Shown here in pieces: positions 10,901-21,761 of a DNA stretch of 26,709 nt. Under the pieces are notes generated by a model, which worked only from the letters and a program-made list of their open reading frames with translations, did not search any database and was not told where the DNA came from. How positions within the stretch are numbered: the stretch's first letter is position 1; every line of letters begins with the position of its first letter. The translations under genes were made by a program, and so were the position numbers. Origin of the DNA: Spirogloea muscicola (taxonomy: Eukaryota; Streptophyta; Zygnematophyceae; Spirogloeales; Spirogloeaceae); contig WELB01000230.1 of NCBI GenBank assembly GCA_009602725.1, positions 155,415 through 182,123 on the forward strand, in the 5' to 3' direction.

Positions 10901-13900
10901 TTTGAATATTGGCAGATGTGGTTGGAGAAAACAGTTGAGAAGGTGGACATGAAGATGAAGCAATTGTGTCGCAGTTTTGACGAAGATTGCTACTTGCGGG
11001 TGAATGAACAAGCCTAAGCTTTATCTTCTTCATATATACACTGCCATTACAACTTTGGACTAGGTTTGACATCAGCATGCGCCAAATTCTGTCTTCACAT
11101 ACAGTGCTTCTGTTCTTGACTTCAATCACCTTCATCATCTTGCATGCTTACTGAAAAAACGGGGTTGTCTGCTGCAGGTCATAGATGCTTATGCTGTGCT
11201 CGATGATGCATCCGTGCTACTGGAGAAAATTCAGGGCTACTTCCATGACATTGTTGTCTCTGAAACACAGGATGTCCTCGTTGGCTTCTTGTACCAGGCA
11301 AGTTCTGTGACTCACCAAGCCTGAGGTGTATGTTGGCCTCGGAACCTTTAAGGCTGTATGTCAACATCATCAGGAGAGATGTGCTCAAGATTGCTGCTGG
11401 TCCTGCTGATATTATTAGCAGGAAAAGTTAATAAAGGCAGTGACATACCCTTATGTGGACATCTGACTGCTACTTGGAAGCAGGATGCTCCCATGGAAAT
11501 ATTGCAGTCTAAGCAGGGTACAAGCAGGTACGTGCCCATCATATTGACCTTCTGGATGCGTAGCCTACAACTCGTTAAAGAGAAGCAAGTATTCTGTAGC
11601 TCCACAAGGTAGAGACAAATTGAATAAGAGAGCATCTCTGACAAAAACCAAGCCTGCGTTTACTGCTTCCAGATTGTCATACGAGGAGCTCTGCATGCTA
11701 CTGCCTGAGAAGTCTTTCAGGCAGTGCCTACACAAGACACTTGAAGTCCTGTTTGACCTCCTCTGCTCCTATCAAACCATGCTTGCCTGGGACCCACCAC
11801 AAGTAAGCAGATAAGCGAGCTCAGCCAGTGACTTGGTAACTTCTTCTTATAACTATGGCAACCGTTCATAAGTCATCCATAAATTCTTGTCTTTCTATTG
11901 AAACAGGTTGCAGATTTGACCAGCACAAGCCAACCCATTGCAGAGAAGTCCACCTTAGAAGCTTCAGTCCAGGACAAAGGCAGCTCTGATTCCGTGGGAA
12001 AGTCACAGATCGGGGCTTCCACTGGACCCTCTAAGGTCTCCTCCAACAGTGTACTCAGTCGAACAAGCTCTGATGGTGATCTGAGGCGTCCCGCTAATGC
12101 AAGGTTAAGCTCAGCAAGGTCAGATTCATGGCAAGAAGCTGGCATGAGCAGTCAGCAGAATGGTGTGCGAGGAGAAGATTACGAGAAGGCTTTGTCAACC
12201 ATCAGGCACACGCAGTCATCTTGCATTGGGTCTTCTTCTGAAGAGGAGCGAGGAAAAGAGGAAGCAGGTCACAATTCTGCAGTAGAGAATGACACTGAAG
12301 TCAGTGTCGAAGGAGACATTGGAGAGTCCGATGGCGAGACTGGGATCTCTAGGCCAAGGGAGGAGAAAGGAGAGGAGGTCTCAACATCAGGAAGGGAGGA
12401 TGCTGGTGCTGACATTTTCTCTCAGATGAGACTTGAGACAATGCTGCAAGTAAGGCGTGGCTTGAGGAGAGAGAGCAGAGCTTTGTGGGAGACTGCTGCT
12501 AGAAGAGTGTCTTCTCTCCTCTCCTCTGATGCCATCTGTTCGTCCAGCGCCCACAATTTCCTACAGGTATTTGACAATGATTATACCACCTGCACTGCTC
12601 ATGAAGGGTAGGGTACGGGTACTTGCACATTGATTTCGACAGGTGTGTAGGACTCAAGAAGGACATTGGAGTCAAGAAATGAGCCAAGCCCACATCTGTT
12701 GTCATGTATAGAGTTGGTAAATAGTCAATTGAGCCAGCCAAGGGGCTTGACTGGCCACATGACAATATTGTCATATTGGCAGAGCTTGGAGTGGGTGAAT
12801 CAGTTCATTCTTGCTGGAGAAGCATTCAGCGGCGCTGAAGCCATAGGATTGAGAGCCACATTGACCAAGCAGAGTGAAGCTTACTTCAAGTCCGTCCATA
12901 GACAAAATATTGAGGTATGCTGACTCTCTGTTTGTGTTTCAGCTGCAACACTTCAGGCAGCAAGATTGCCTTCACCAGCAAGATCAGGAGCTATGTGTTA
13001 CTCAAGTTTGTACTTGTGTGCGTAGCGGAAGCTTGCTAGCCCAGCCTAAATCTGGGCCTGGCTGAAATAAGGACATAACGTGCACATACAGGGCAGCACA
13101 GGCTTGTCTTACGGCAGATAGGACATATTGCCCTTCCTGAGCTGTTAGATGTCCCTGCAACACCCAGACTCATGCCTTTTTCGTGTTGAGAATGATATGG
13201 CAGGTGTTGCTAATGATGCTGGAGAGAGAGACCTGGCAGCAACTTTCGCCTGCTGCATTTCAGTCTGTGGACTTGGCAGGACTGACCGGCAACGGTGCCC
13301 CGCTGCTCTCCCTGGGCACCGGAGTAATGCCGTTGAATCCACATCAGAGTGAGGCCAGAGGCGCTTTTGCTGGGTGGCTGGATGCTGGAAACCCCTTCCG
13401 CGACGTGCAGGGCAACAGCTGGCGCAGCATCCTCACACAGGGTAACTCTAGCAAGAGTCCAGCAACTCCAGAAGCAACCCTCAGGGGCCTAAATGTTGCA
13501 AATGGCAAAGTGCCCAGGAGGGCTTTAAGTAGTGCAAGCCTGGATGTGAAGGGAAATGGCAGCCTCCACAGGCTGGACACTATGGAGAGGGGGAGTGTTG
13601 GTAGGGCCGGCAGGGAAGAAGAGGAAGAGGAGGAGGAAACTGAGGAGCTGATGGCCGACTTCATTGACGAGGAAGCGCAGAAGCCACAGAGCAGTGGCAG
13701 GAGGAGAGAGGAAGGAAAGGCGGGTGGAGGTGCAAAGGAGAGTAGAGGAGAGCTGGGAGAAAGCGGCCCCATGCTCACTGGCTCCAGTATCAGCGCACTT
13801 CGGTGGGTGGCCACACTCATGTTGACCTTGCCAAGGCATGGCGTTGCTTCAAGAGATGTCTGAAAGTTCAGGTCAACAGCATTGGTCAACACAAGCCTAT

Positions 13901-16900
13901 CTTGGCTCGACATCAATGTCCCAGTCAAAGATGGCGGCTAGCGGAAGCTAGCCTTGTCTGCTCAGGAGCCACTGTCTCATCTGTGATGCGAGAAAGTTGG
14001 TGCACATTGAAGTCAATTTGCAGGGGATGTCGACAGACTCTTGACATACTTCATACAAGTCATTGTATGTACTGCACAGGTTTATGGATAGGTATGCCCG
14101 GCTCATGCAAATCTTGCAGCCCATAGCCCACGAGGCTTTCAAGGTAGGTCTCCTAGAGTCAAGATTCAATTGACACATATTCTTGCCGTGCTTGACCCAT
14201 GTCCTCCAGAACTATATTTGCACCTTGCATTTGCTGTATGCATGAGATATGCTGCCTGCCAATTTAATGCTTGAGACAGTTATCTGTTTGTAGTATGTAT
14301 CGGCAGGGTTTGTGCCAGCTCTTTGAGTTCTACTTCCTGAGCATATTCCGCATATTTGGCCAACGGGATTCCTCAACAGCACATTGTAAGCTCCTGCAGT
14401 CAATTTGTGATGCAACAAGAGTGACCCCTGCAATTGCTCATAGCGGCCACCGCAAGAACTACCATGTGCACAAAGCATGTCACAGACTAGGATTCCAGAA
14501 GTCCGTGGTCTTGCAAGGTTGTTGACGAGATGGTATGCCGCCGCTGCTGTTCGAGCAATTGGGCCCTCTGAGTGAGGTTGTCGTATGCGAGTGCGCTACA
14601 GAGGCTGATCCAACAGTAGGCTGTACCAGTTCACTTGCGATGAGAAGCTGTGCACCTTCTAAGCGGCACTTGGGATGTCACAGTTCATACGCCAAGGCTA
14701 CGAGCCACGCTCACGAGGATATCCCTGGGTTTGGAAGACTTCCGGCACAAGCCCTTTCCAGTAGCATCTCCAGGTGTGCTATCGGTGGCAGCCGTTGTGA
14801 ACAATGCAATGGGAGGCAGCCCCTCTCCTTCAGGCACAGATGGATTTACTCCTCCCATGAGTCCCGCTCTTGGAGCGCAGCATGCCACCATGCTCTCTGC
14901 AAATAATCTCAATGGCCTCAGGGTTAGTCCTATGACCTTCACAGTCAGTCTGGCAGATATTCATACTTTTGGTGCATTTGATGTGCATTGAAGCTTTGAA
15001 GACTTGAAGCTGTGAGCAATTCTGACAGGTGGTAACAATCTTGATGCAATCTTGATTGCAGGAAATGTGTGTAGCATCCAATTCAGCCATGTGGCTGGCT
15101 GATATGCTCAAGCGTTGGCGGCCTCACCTGCAACAGCTTTTGCCTTATGAGGCACTTCCTGCACTCGACCACTTCTTTGCGAGGACGGTAATCATCATGC
15201 ACATCCATCAATGAAGGTAGTGGAGGTCACGGGTTCTGGCTTGATTTTCGCTGCTCTTGCTTGGCAGGGCCTGCAAGTAGGAGCCCCCTATCTGCACAAC
15301 TCATGCATGACAAGCATAAATCAGCAGAATCTGCAGGCATGTGTCTGCTTCTGGGCTGCCACCTAATTTCATGGTTCATACTGTGCTCAGGTTGACGCAG
15401 TACCAGACTTGCGGGAGCACCTCAATAAGACACTTACAAGGGCCATGATGAACATTGGCTGGTATCTGCCAGATTGCAGGTCTTGTGTGTTGTGATTGTG
15501 CTGGCTTTGCTGTAAGCAAGCAAGGACTGGCCTAAAGAAAGCTGTCAGATTGTATAAGTCACATGGAGCTTTTCGTCTGATTTGATAGAGTTGGAATCTT
15601 GGATGTCGTACTTACTTCCTTCATCACAAATCTCCCAGCAATTTGTCTTGCCTGCTAGCTTGTAAAGCGCGTGTCATCTGCAGGTATGCTGAGAAGATAG
15701 CAGCAGTGAGATGGGAGGTCAAGGACTTGGGAATGGATCACAACACATATGTTGATTTGCTATTGGCCGACTTCAAGTTGTTTGCCTTGAAACTTCAGAA
15801 TTCAGGTGTTTCTGTTGAGGTGCGCGTGCAAAGCCTGCAGACCTGTCAGCATGTAGATAAGAAAGCCTTACTGGATGTGCTATTGTCTACCTGCACAATA
15901 TGACCAATAAGTTTCTTGCCCTGAACTTCAGATCCTTGAAGCTAGCATAGGAGCAATGACAAAATCCGCAACATGCATTGAGAAGACTCCATGCATTCAC
16001 TTGTTGCTGAGATGACTGATCAGCTCACGTACTTCAATATTTCAATACTGGCACAGGTGCAGGTACAGCTAAGAGAGTATGGTATAGATGAGATAGCAGC
16101 AGTCATGGTAGAGGGATTCTCCCGTGTTCGCAGGTGTACCAATGAGGGCCGAGCCCTCATGTCCCTTGACCTCCAGGTAATTCACTGATGATTCTGGATC
16201 AAGTAGATCTACAACAGGCTCATGAGCTAGTTTATGAAACATATCTAACGTCAGGTAGAATTTCTCTTGAACAAACAGTCATTAGAGGACACAGTCGCCT
16301 ATTGTGGACATCAAGTGCATGCATGCATATCTGAAAACTTGCGGAAATCGACATTGCCCGAAACGTTTGCTCCTCACACAGGTGCTCATCAACGGTTTGC
16401 ATGCTCTGGCACCTGCGCAAAGTAAGCCCAGCCTGCAGACTGTTGAGAATTATATTAAGGTACGTCACTTGTTTGATGACTTCCACATACAAGACAGTCA
16501 TTCATCTGTCACATTCATTAGCAGCTGTGTTGTCTTGCCCTGCTTTGAATTGTCCTGTGTCGTCCTCTGGGAGAACATGAGGCTCGTCATCAATAATGCG
16601 CAGATGTTTTCGGTAAAGCGTTCTATTATCATCAAAGCATCATTGGCCTGCTTATGATCTCTGTGAGGTCTATCCAATGAGCCTCTATCTGTCTATGACG
16701 TGCTTAAATTGGTTCAAGTTGAGCCACCGTCTGACACTCTCAATTACATCTGCCAGGCTTTCTACTTACCAGAAACTGAGTACCTTCATTGGGCTCGCAC
16801 GCACTCTGTAAGTCGTGCAACAGATGCGGCACATGTCTCTAGATGTAAAGAGGATGCATTGCTTGTACAGCATCGACTTTCACAATACCGAGTCAGACAA

Positions 16901-17135
16901 AGATAGAATACTAAGAGCCACAAGCAGTACCCTAAGGTTGCAGTCTGGCTGTCTGAGTGGCTGTTGATGTATGGTGATAGAACCGGCTTAACTCCAAACG
17001 TGTGCTGGGAGCATGATGCAGGAATATTCGAAGGCTCAGATTACGGGCCTTATTAATCTGGTGGCTTCAACATACAATTGGAAGCGCAAAACCCGGCTTG
17101 ATCTCTTAGAGAAGATTGAGTCTGGTGACTTTTGA
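7966..17135 (+). CDS. VPS50: VPS50 (syndetin), EARP/GARP-II endosomal tethering complex subunit
   Basis: Exon model: 7966-8058, 8717-8902, 8975-9031, 9065-9139, 9367-9445, 9761-9825, 9942-10031, 10199-10288, 10389-10475, 10916-10999, 11178-11297, about 11653-11802, 11907-12566, 12783-12914, 13204-13802, 14080-14143, 14307-14385, 14684-14922, 15062-15187, 15391-15479, 15684-15819, 16057-16176, 16382-16459, 16757-16807, 17022-17135 (stop TGA); about 1220 aa, longer than human VPS50. The N-terminal Vps54_N-like region shows FDPVRYMLERLP, NGRRYLAQAM and LLESGDYAKAL. The C-terminal DUF2451-like region shows RYARLMQILQPIAHEAF, RVRRCTNEGRALMSLDLQ and FYLPETEYLHWAR, and the protein ends TRLDLLEKIESGDF. 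These match plant and animal VPS50 as I remember them, including segment lengths. The family acts with VPS51, VPS52 and VPS53 in tethering vesicles for endosomal recycling. Two low-complexity inserts occur: a Ser-rich one (11907-12420) and a Glu-rich one (13600-13760). Exons ending at 9139, 10031 and 11297 appear to use GC donors. Exon 12 start and the N-terminal exon pair are least certain. Confidence 0.9.
10857..10887. repeat. Perfect 13-bp inverted repeat (5-nt loop) in a VPS50 intron
   Basis: Arms ATGTGCATCAAGC (10857-10869) and GCTTGATGCACAT (10875-10887) are exact reverse complements around the loop AACAA. A run of TGCATG-like repeats lies just upstream (10835-10860). The hairpin ends 28 bases before the acceptor AG at 10914-10915, where the branch point is expected, so it could affect splicing. 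Confidence 0.9.
15268..15336 (+). other. Possible optional cassette exon of VPS50
   Basis: Inside the intron 15188-15390 there is a 69-base, 23-codon stretch with no stop. It is preceded by a good acceptor (TTGCTTGGCAG) and followed by CAG/GCATGT, a possible GC donor. It would insert in phase between two phase-0 exons. The conserved VPS50 alignment is contiguous without it, so it is left out of the main model. It may simply be chance open sequence. Confidence 0.25.
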
Positions 17136-18051
17136 TCACCTTTGACCATTCTGCCTCTCTCTTGGCTGTTCTGGTTTGACATTCACATCTTCCAATGCCC
17201 GTTGGACTTGTTAATTTGTACCTCGGCTTAAGAAACTCTGTGTACCTCTACCTTCACAATAACTTCTTTATGGTGTGTAGGGTGCTGGCATAAGATCCAT
17301 CCACATTGTATCAGAAGAAGATGTTGGGCTGGGGCCTTAATGCTCGTTGTGCTGGTAGCTGGGCCTTTCTGTCCTGTTTAGCCGAGGAGCTGCAGGTAGG
17401 CCTGATCAGCTGACTCTGGCATGGGCAAGCTGCCTCAGTTTAGTACCTATTCAGCTCGGTACCTTTGAATTACAACATCGGACTCTGATGCATAAATGCA
17501 GACGTGATATGGGAATTAGGAACGTGTGCATTGCGAGGCAGCAAGCTGGGCCGCCATAAGAGAGGTAATCAGGTGCTCACCCGGAACCGGGCTTCAGACA
17601 TCTCTCGTGCTGTTTGAGAGCTAGAAACCACGAGATGCCGTGCAGCACAAGTGGTACGGTTGACGGGGGGCAGGGAAGCACCTCAACACGAGACAAGGTG
17701 CTGTGTGCACATGATCTGAAGGGGAGGCCAAGCCGAGCTAGAGACACTGTCCATCCACGAAACAAGGTGACTCCGCTGCGAGCAACAGTGCTGGTGCCTG
17801 GGCACAAGCGTCTCCTGGAGGTTGCTAAGAGCCCCTTCGAGCTTTGTTCATTTCTTTTCTCTGGGCTGGCCAATCACAGCCATCGCTCTCTACTGGGAGA
17901 GGCATTTTGTTTTCCGGAGCAGTGGAGCAGTGGGACGGGGCGCGAGGGCTGGCGCTCGTGGCAGGGTTTGGGGTTTTAGGCTCGACAAGTCTCAGCAGCC
18001 GCATCCTCCAGGCGCTCGCTGGTCCCGCCCGCGGCGGCGGCCGCGGCGGGC
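17136..18051. other. Spacer between VPS50 and the methyltransferase gene
   Basis: This holds the VPS50 3' untranslated region and the promoter and leader of the next gene. I found no conserved reading frame; open frames at about 17577-17979 on both strands lack recognisable motifs. From about 17930 the sequence becomes very GC-rich towards the ATG at 18052. The diverged repeat at 17843-17900 is listed separately. Confidence 0.45.
17843..17900 (-). repeat. Diverged inverted copy of the 6.9-7.8 kb repeat, with CCAAT box
   Basis: The sequence TTTGTTCATT, then a T-rich run, then GGGCTGGCC and later ACAGCC matches the reverse complement of repeat block 1 (GGCTGG, CCAGCCC, A-rich run, AATGAACA). 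It carries a GGCTG (17864-17868) and CAGCC (17877-17881) pair around CCAAT. It lies about 170 bases upstream of the methyltransferase ATG, a position suited to a promoter element. The match is by eye and partial. Confidence 0.45.
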
Positions 18052-21000
18052 ATGGCGCGCCTGCTCGAGCAGGCACGCTTGGCCGGCGGCTGGCACAGCC
18101 TGCTGAGGCCCGCCGCCGCCGGCGACGAGCTCGAGCTCGAATGCGACAGCCTCGCCTTCAAGGTCCGAGCTCCACAGCCTGCGCCGCCGTCGCTGCCGCC
18201 GCCGCCGCCGACGGCCGGGACTGCCGCGGCCACTGGGGCCCGCCGCGGGCCTCGCGGACGACCCGGCGTTCCAAGCAAACGCGCCTTATGCGGAAGTCTC
18301 ATGTTGGCGCCGGCGGCTGCTGCCGCGCGGAACGCAGGGCATGGGCGTGTGCCGCATGGTGAGCAGCGGCTTCGTGGTCCTGTGCGAGCGCGCGCTGCCA
18401 GGCGAGCGCCTCATCGCACGCGTCGTGCGCCGCAAGCGCGGCTTCGCGGAGGTGAGGTCTTGCATGTGGCCGCCCTGCCCGCACAATCTCGGGCCACCGC
18501 TGATTCTTTCGAGGCCTCCAGCAAAGGGAAGGCTGCCCCTAAGAGCTCCGAGCGACGGCGCGCAGGCCTACAAGCTGCGGACGCTGTCGCCCCACCGCGA
18601 CGCCGTGGACGCGCCCTGCACGCACTTTGGCGACTGCGGCGGCTGCCGCTACCAGAACGTGGCCTACGGCGCGCAGCTCGCCACCAAGGAGCGCCAGGTG
18701 CAGGAGCTCGTGGCCCGCATCGGGAATTTTGGCGAGAGCCGCGCCGCGGGCCCCTCGGGCGACTACATGCGGCCCATCGTGCCCTGCGCCAAGCAGTACC
18801 ACTACCGCAACAAGGTGTCCAGGCTCACCCCCTCCATCTCTGCACTTGGCTTCGCCACTGGTGGAGGGACAGCTAGTTGTTCACATCCACTGGCTTCTCG
18901 TTTTGCCATCTGCCCTTACAAAAGCTACTTGCTGGGGTGGCCCGAGCTTTGCACTGCAAGTGGGAGGGCGGGTGTGAGCTGATCAGGCCTTCTTGTCAAA
19001 CAGTAGACCGCTTCTTCCGCTCTGGCCTCGCGGTCGCTGCCTGGCGTTCTGCTTCTTTTCATCGATTGAAGCTGATCACCTCAGCTACGCTATCGGCTCA
19101 TGAAGCTCGTGGCGGTGATCACGGCAGATGGAGTTCTCATTTGGCACGAGGGAGTGGAGGCCCAGGTCAGCCGTGGACTGCAGTGATGACCAGGGTGTTG
19201 TGATGGAGGCAGATGGCGTCGAGGAGTCGAGCCTTAGCAGCGAGTCTGCGCAGCCTACTGCTGAGGGGCCACCAGCCAAGTCTCAGCCATTACCTAGTGC
19301 AAATCCAAAGGGCTTTGCGCTGGGGCTGCACGCGCCAAGGCGTTTTGATAAGATCTTGCCGATCCAGACCTGCCTGCTGCAGCACGACAGTGCCAATCAG
19401 GTGCCCATATCTGCCTCCACGCTCAGCCAGCGACGTGAAGCAGGTGTTAGTCAGGTCCGTTGACTTTAGAGAAAGCCACGGCAAGGCACGTCAATTGGGA
19501 CGGCAATGCGTTTTATTGCTATATGGTTTAGTGGGGTAATGCTTGGGACAATCTTTATCTCAAAGTAAGTCATACGAAGCCGTGGCACCTGCTTCGTTCC
19601 TGGGCTTGGTGCAGCCAGAGAAGAGAGGGCTCTGACTCATGTTGCGACTGCCAGGTTTTGAGATTGGTCGACGAGTATTGCCGTGCCAGGCAGGAGGAGC
19701 TGCCGGCCTATGACAGCGTCACCAAGGAGGGCTTTTGGCGCCACCTTGTACTTCGCCGGGGCAGGTGGAAGCACGCCCTTCTCTCACTGTTGGGCCCATC
19801 ATTGGTGTTCCAAAGTTGTGATGTAAGATCTGTGCGGTGCCCTTGTCTCTGGTCCTCAGTCCTCGAGGAGACTGGAACCTGGACTCACTTTTAGACACGG
19901 TAGCCTCTGTTGGGCCAGATTACCTTGGTTGATGGCATGATTCTTGGCTATCCTCTGATCAACCACTTGACATGAAGCCTCTGGGCGCCATTGCTCCCTC
20001 CTGCCAGCACAGTGACCCCCTGACAGGCGAGCCGCAGCTCATGGTGCACATTGTCACATCGGACCTTCGGCATGATGTCGTGCAGCCCTTGGCTGACCTG
20101 ATCGCAGCGCGCCACCCTGAAGTGGTGCAGACTGCCTCCCTATCGTCCTGATGGCTTCTCTGGCTGGCAAGATATACTGCCTTTCATTGTTGAGTGCGCC
20201 ATTGACCTCTTAAGGCTCTGGCTTAGAATCAGGCAGAGACTGCTCATGCATGCAAGCAACCTCCTGTCCTTGTTAAAGTAATCATATGCTAGCAGAGTTG
20301 TATCACGTGCCCATGCCAGTCATGGGCCAATTCAGACGTCCAGTGCAATGACAGAATGACAAGGCAATGCAGGTCACTGTCGTCACGGGTGCAACGTCAA
20401 CTTTGTCGGACGTATCCAGAGCTGAGAAGCAGATGGTCCTCTTTGGGCCGGGCACCATCAGCGAGAAGCTCCGTGGCCTCCATTTCCAGATCTCAGCCTC
20501 ATCATTCTTTCAGACCAACACTGAGCAGGTCTGCGCGCTTTTGGGGGCTCTTGACCATCATTACCTTGTCTCAGCAGAATGCAAAAGGTTAAGCCATTGT
20601 AGCCACTATAATTCTGCAATGCTATACTTCGCAGAGCAGATTGTCTTAAGTCGAAGTCAATCTTGACTTATCAAGCTTCTTGATTGGTTCCGAGGCCCAT
20701 GGCGCAGGCAGAAGTCCTGTACCGGATGGTGGAGGATGCGTGCAACCTCAAGGGAGATGGCAGTGAGGTGGTCCTTGACCTGTTCTGTGGCACGGGCACA
20801 ATCGGTCTCTCTCTTGCAAGCAAGTATGGAGCTCAATTGCAAGCCAGTGTCAGGCAGCGCATTGCTGTGACATGGCAAGATAGATCGCCCTGCTTTCAAC
20901 CTCACATGTTGCATTCTTACCAGTCAGCTTTATCTCAGCTGACTTGATAGGCAAGGTCTCCTACTGTGCAGTTTGCACCTGCTGAATACATTTTCTGGTC

Positions 21001-21761
21001 TTCATCAGGGTGCGCCATGTCTACGGCTTTGAGCTCGTGGCTGAGGCGGTGGCTGATGCCTGGCAGAATGCCGAGAGCAACAGCATTTCGAATGCAACAT
21101 TTGTCCAGGGGGATCTGGGCAAGCTCTCAAACGACTTTGGAGCATCATTTCCAAAGCCAGATGTCATCATAGTTGGTACGCAGCCCAAAGACATGGTTGT
21201 GCTGCCGGTGTATGCAGTGGTCAACAGTTGTGGTGTGTCATGTATGGGGTAATTCCTACGTATTTGCTTCTTCCCAGCCTGAGATTTCTCTGAAATTCTT
21301 ATTGTGGCAGATCCCAATCGACCTGGAATGAGTAGGAAATTGCTTAGCTTCCTGGCACACTCCGGGGCTCCAAGAATAGTATATGTATCGTGCAACCCTG
21401 CGACATGCTCACGAGATTTGGCCATACTCTGTCATGGAACGGTCAGCAGTCCATTGCTGTGCTCACTTGCTGTTTTCAGAATTTTGAGTGTGCTGATTTT
21501 ACGGTATCTTCCGAGTGGTTCTCTCTTTTGTGGCTCTTCCTTTCCTTCACTTGGTGCCATTGGTAAGTGATGGGATTGTGAGATGTACAGAGGTGGTATC
21601 TGAATCCGAAGTGCTGCATATGGCAGGAGGAAGGCCCAAGGCATGAGGGGCCTTATCAACTCCTGAGCGTCCAGCCAGTGGACATGTTTCCACACACGCC
21701 GCACGTGGAGTGCGTGTGCTCATTGGAACTGAGGGAGCTCTCTGGTGTCGGCACTCCTTGA
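18052..21761 (+). CDS. RumA-type RNA (uracil-5-)-methyltransferase, TRAM and Fe-S cluster containing
   Basis: Exons: 18052-18162, 18338-18451, 18566-18814, 19128-19400, 19655-19764, 20013-20124, 20373-20528, 20708-20823, 21009-21175, 21311-21441, 21627-21761 (stop TGA); 557 aa with every intron phase consistent. The family makes 5-methyluridine in RNA from S-adenosylmethionine. Domains in order: a TRAM RNA-binding domain (about residues 25-75, LAFKGMGVCRMVSSGFVVL), Fe-S cysteines (CTHFGDCGGC and probably the later Cys in PIQTCLLQ), then the Rossmann methyltransferase fold. Motif I is VLDLFCGTGTIGLSLAS, followed by VYGFELVAEAV and DPNRPGM; the nucleophile motif is VYVSCNPATCSRDL and the end is QPVDMFPHTPHVECV. 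The cluster and catalytic Cys are present, so the enzyme should be active. The target may be organelle or cytosolic rRNA or tRNA. No clear transit peptide is seen, because the model begins only about 25 residues before TRAM; an upstream exon cannot be excluded. The neighbouring ACT-repeat gene is convergent. Confidence 0.9.

Noticed and set aside
13344-13928. 194-codon minus-strand open frame opposite VPS50 exon 15
   Set aside because: It mirrors the Glu-rich and Ser-rich coding exon on the plus strand; its Ser and Leu runs are the complement of those codons.
14644-14683. Earlier acceptor for the VPS50 exon ending at 14922
   Set aside because: The acceptor at 14644 would create a stop codon at the junction; the one ending at 14683 keeps phase and gives the expected alignment length before TPRLRATLTRI.
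16700-16906. Reading VPS50 straight through beyond 16807
   Set aside because: A GTAAGT donor lies at 16808, and the conserved continuation (EYSKAQITGL) is found after the acceptor at 17020-17021.
17577-17979. Overlapping open frames of about 100-120 codons on both strands between VPS50 and the methyltransferase
   Set aside because: No conserved motif, no splice structure, and they overlap a repeat copy and the promoter position.
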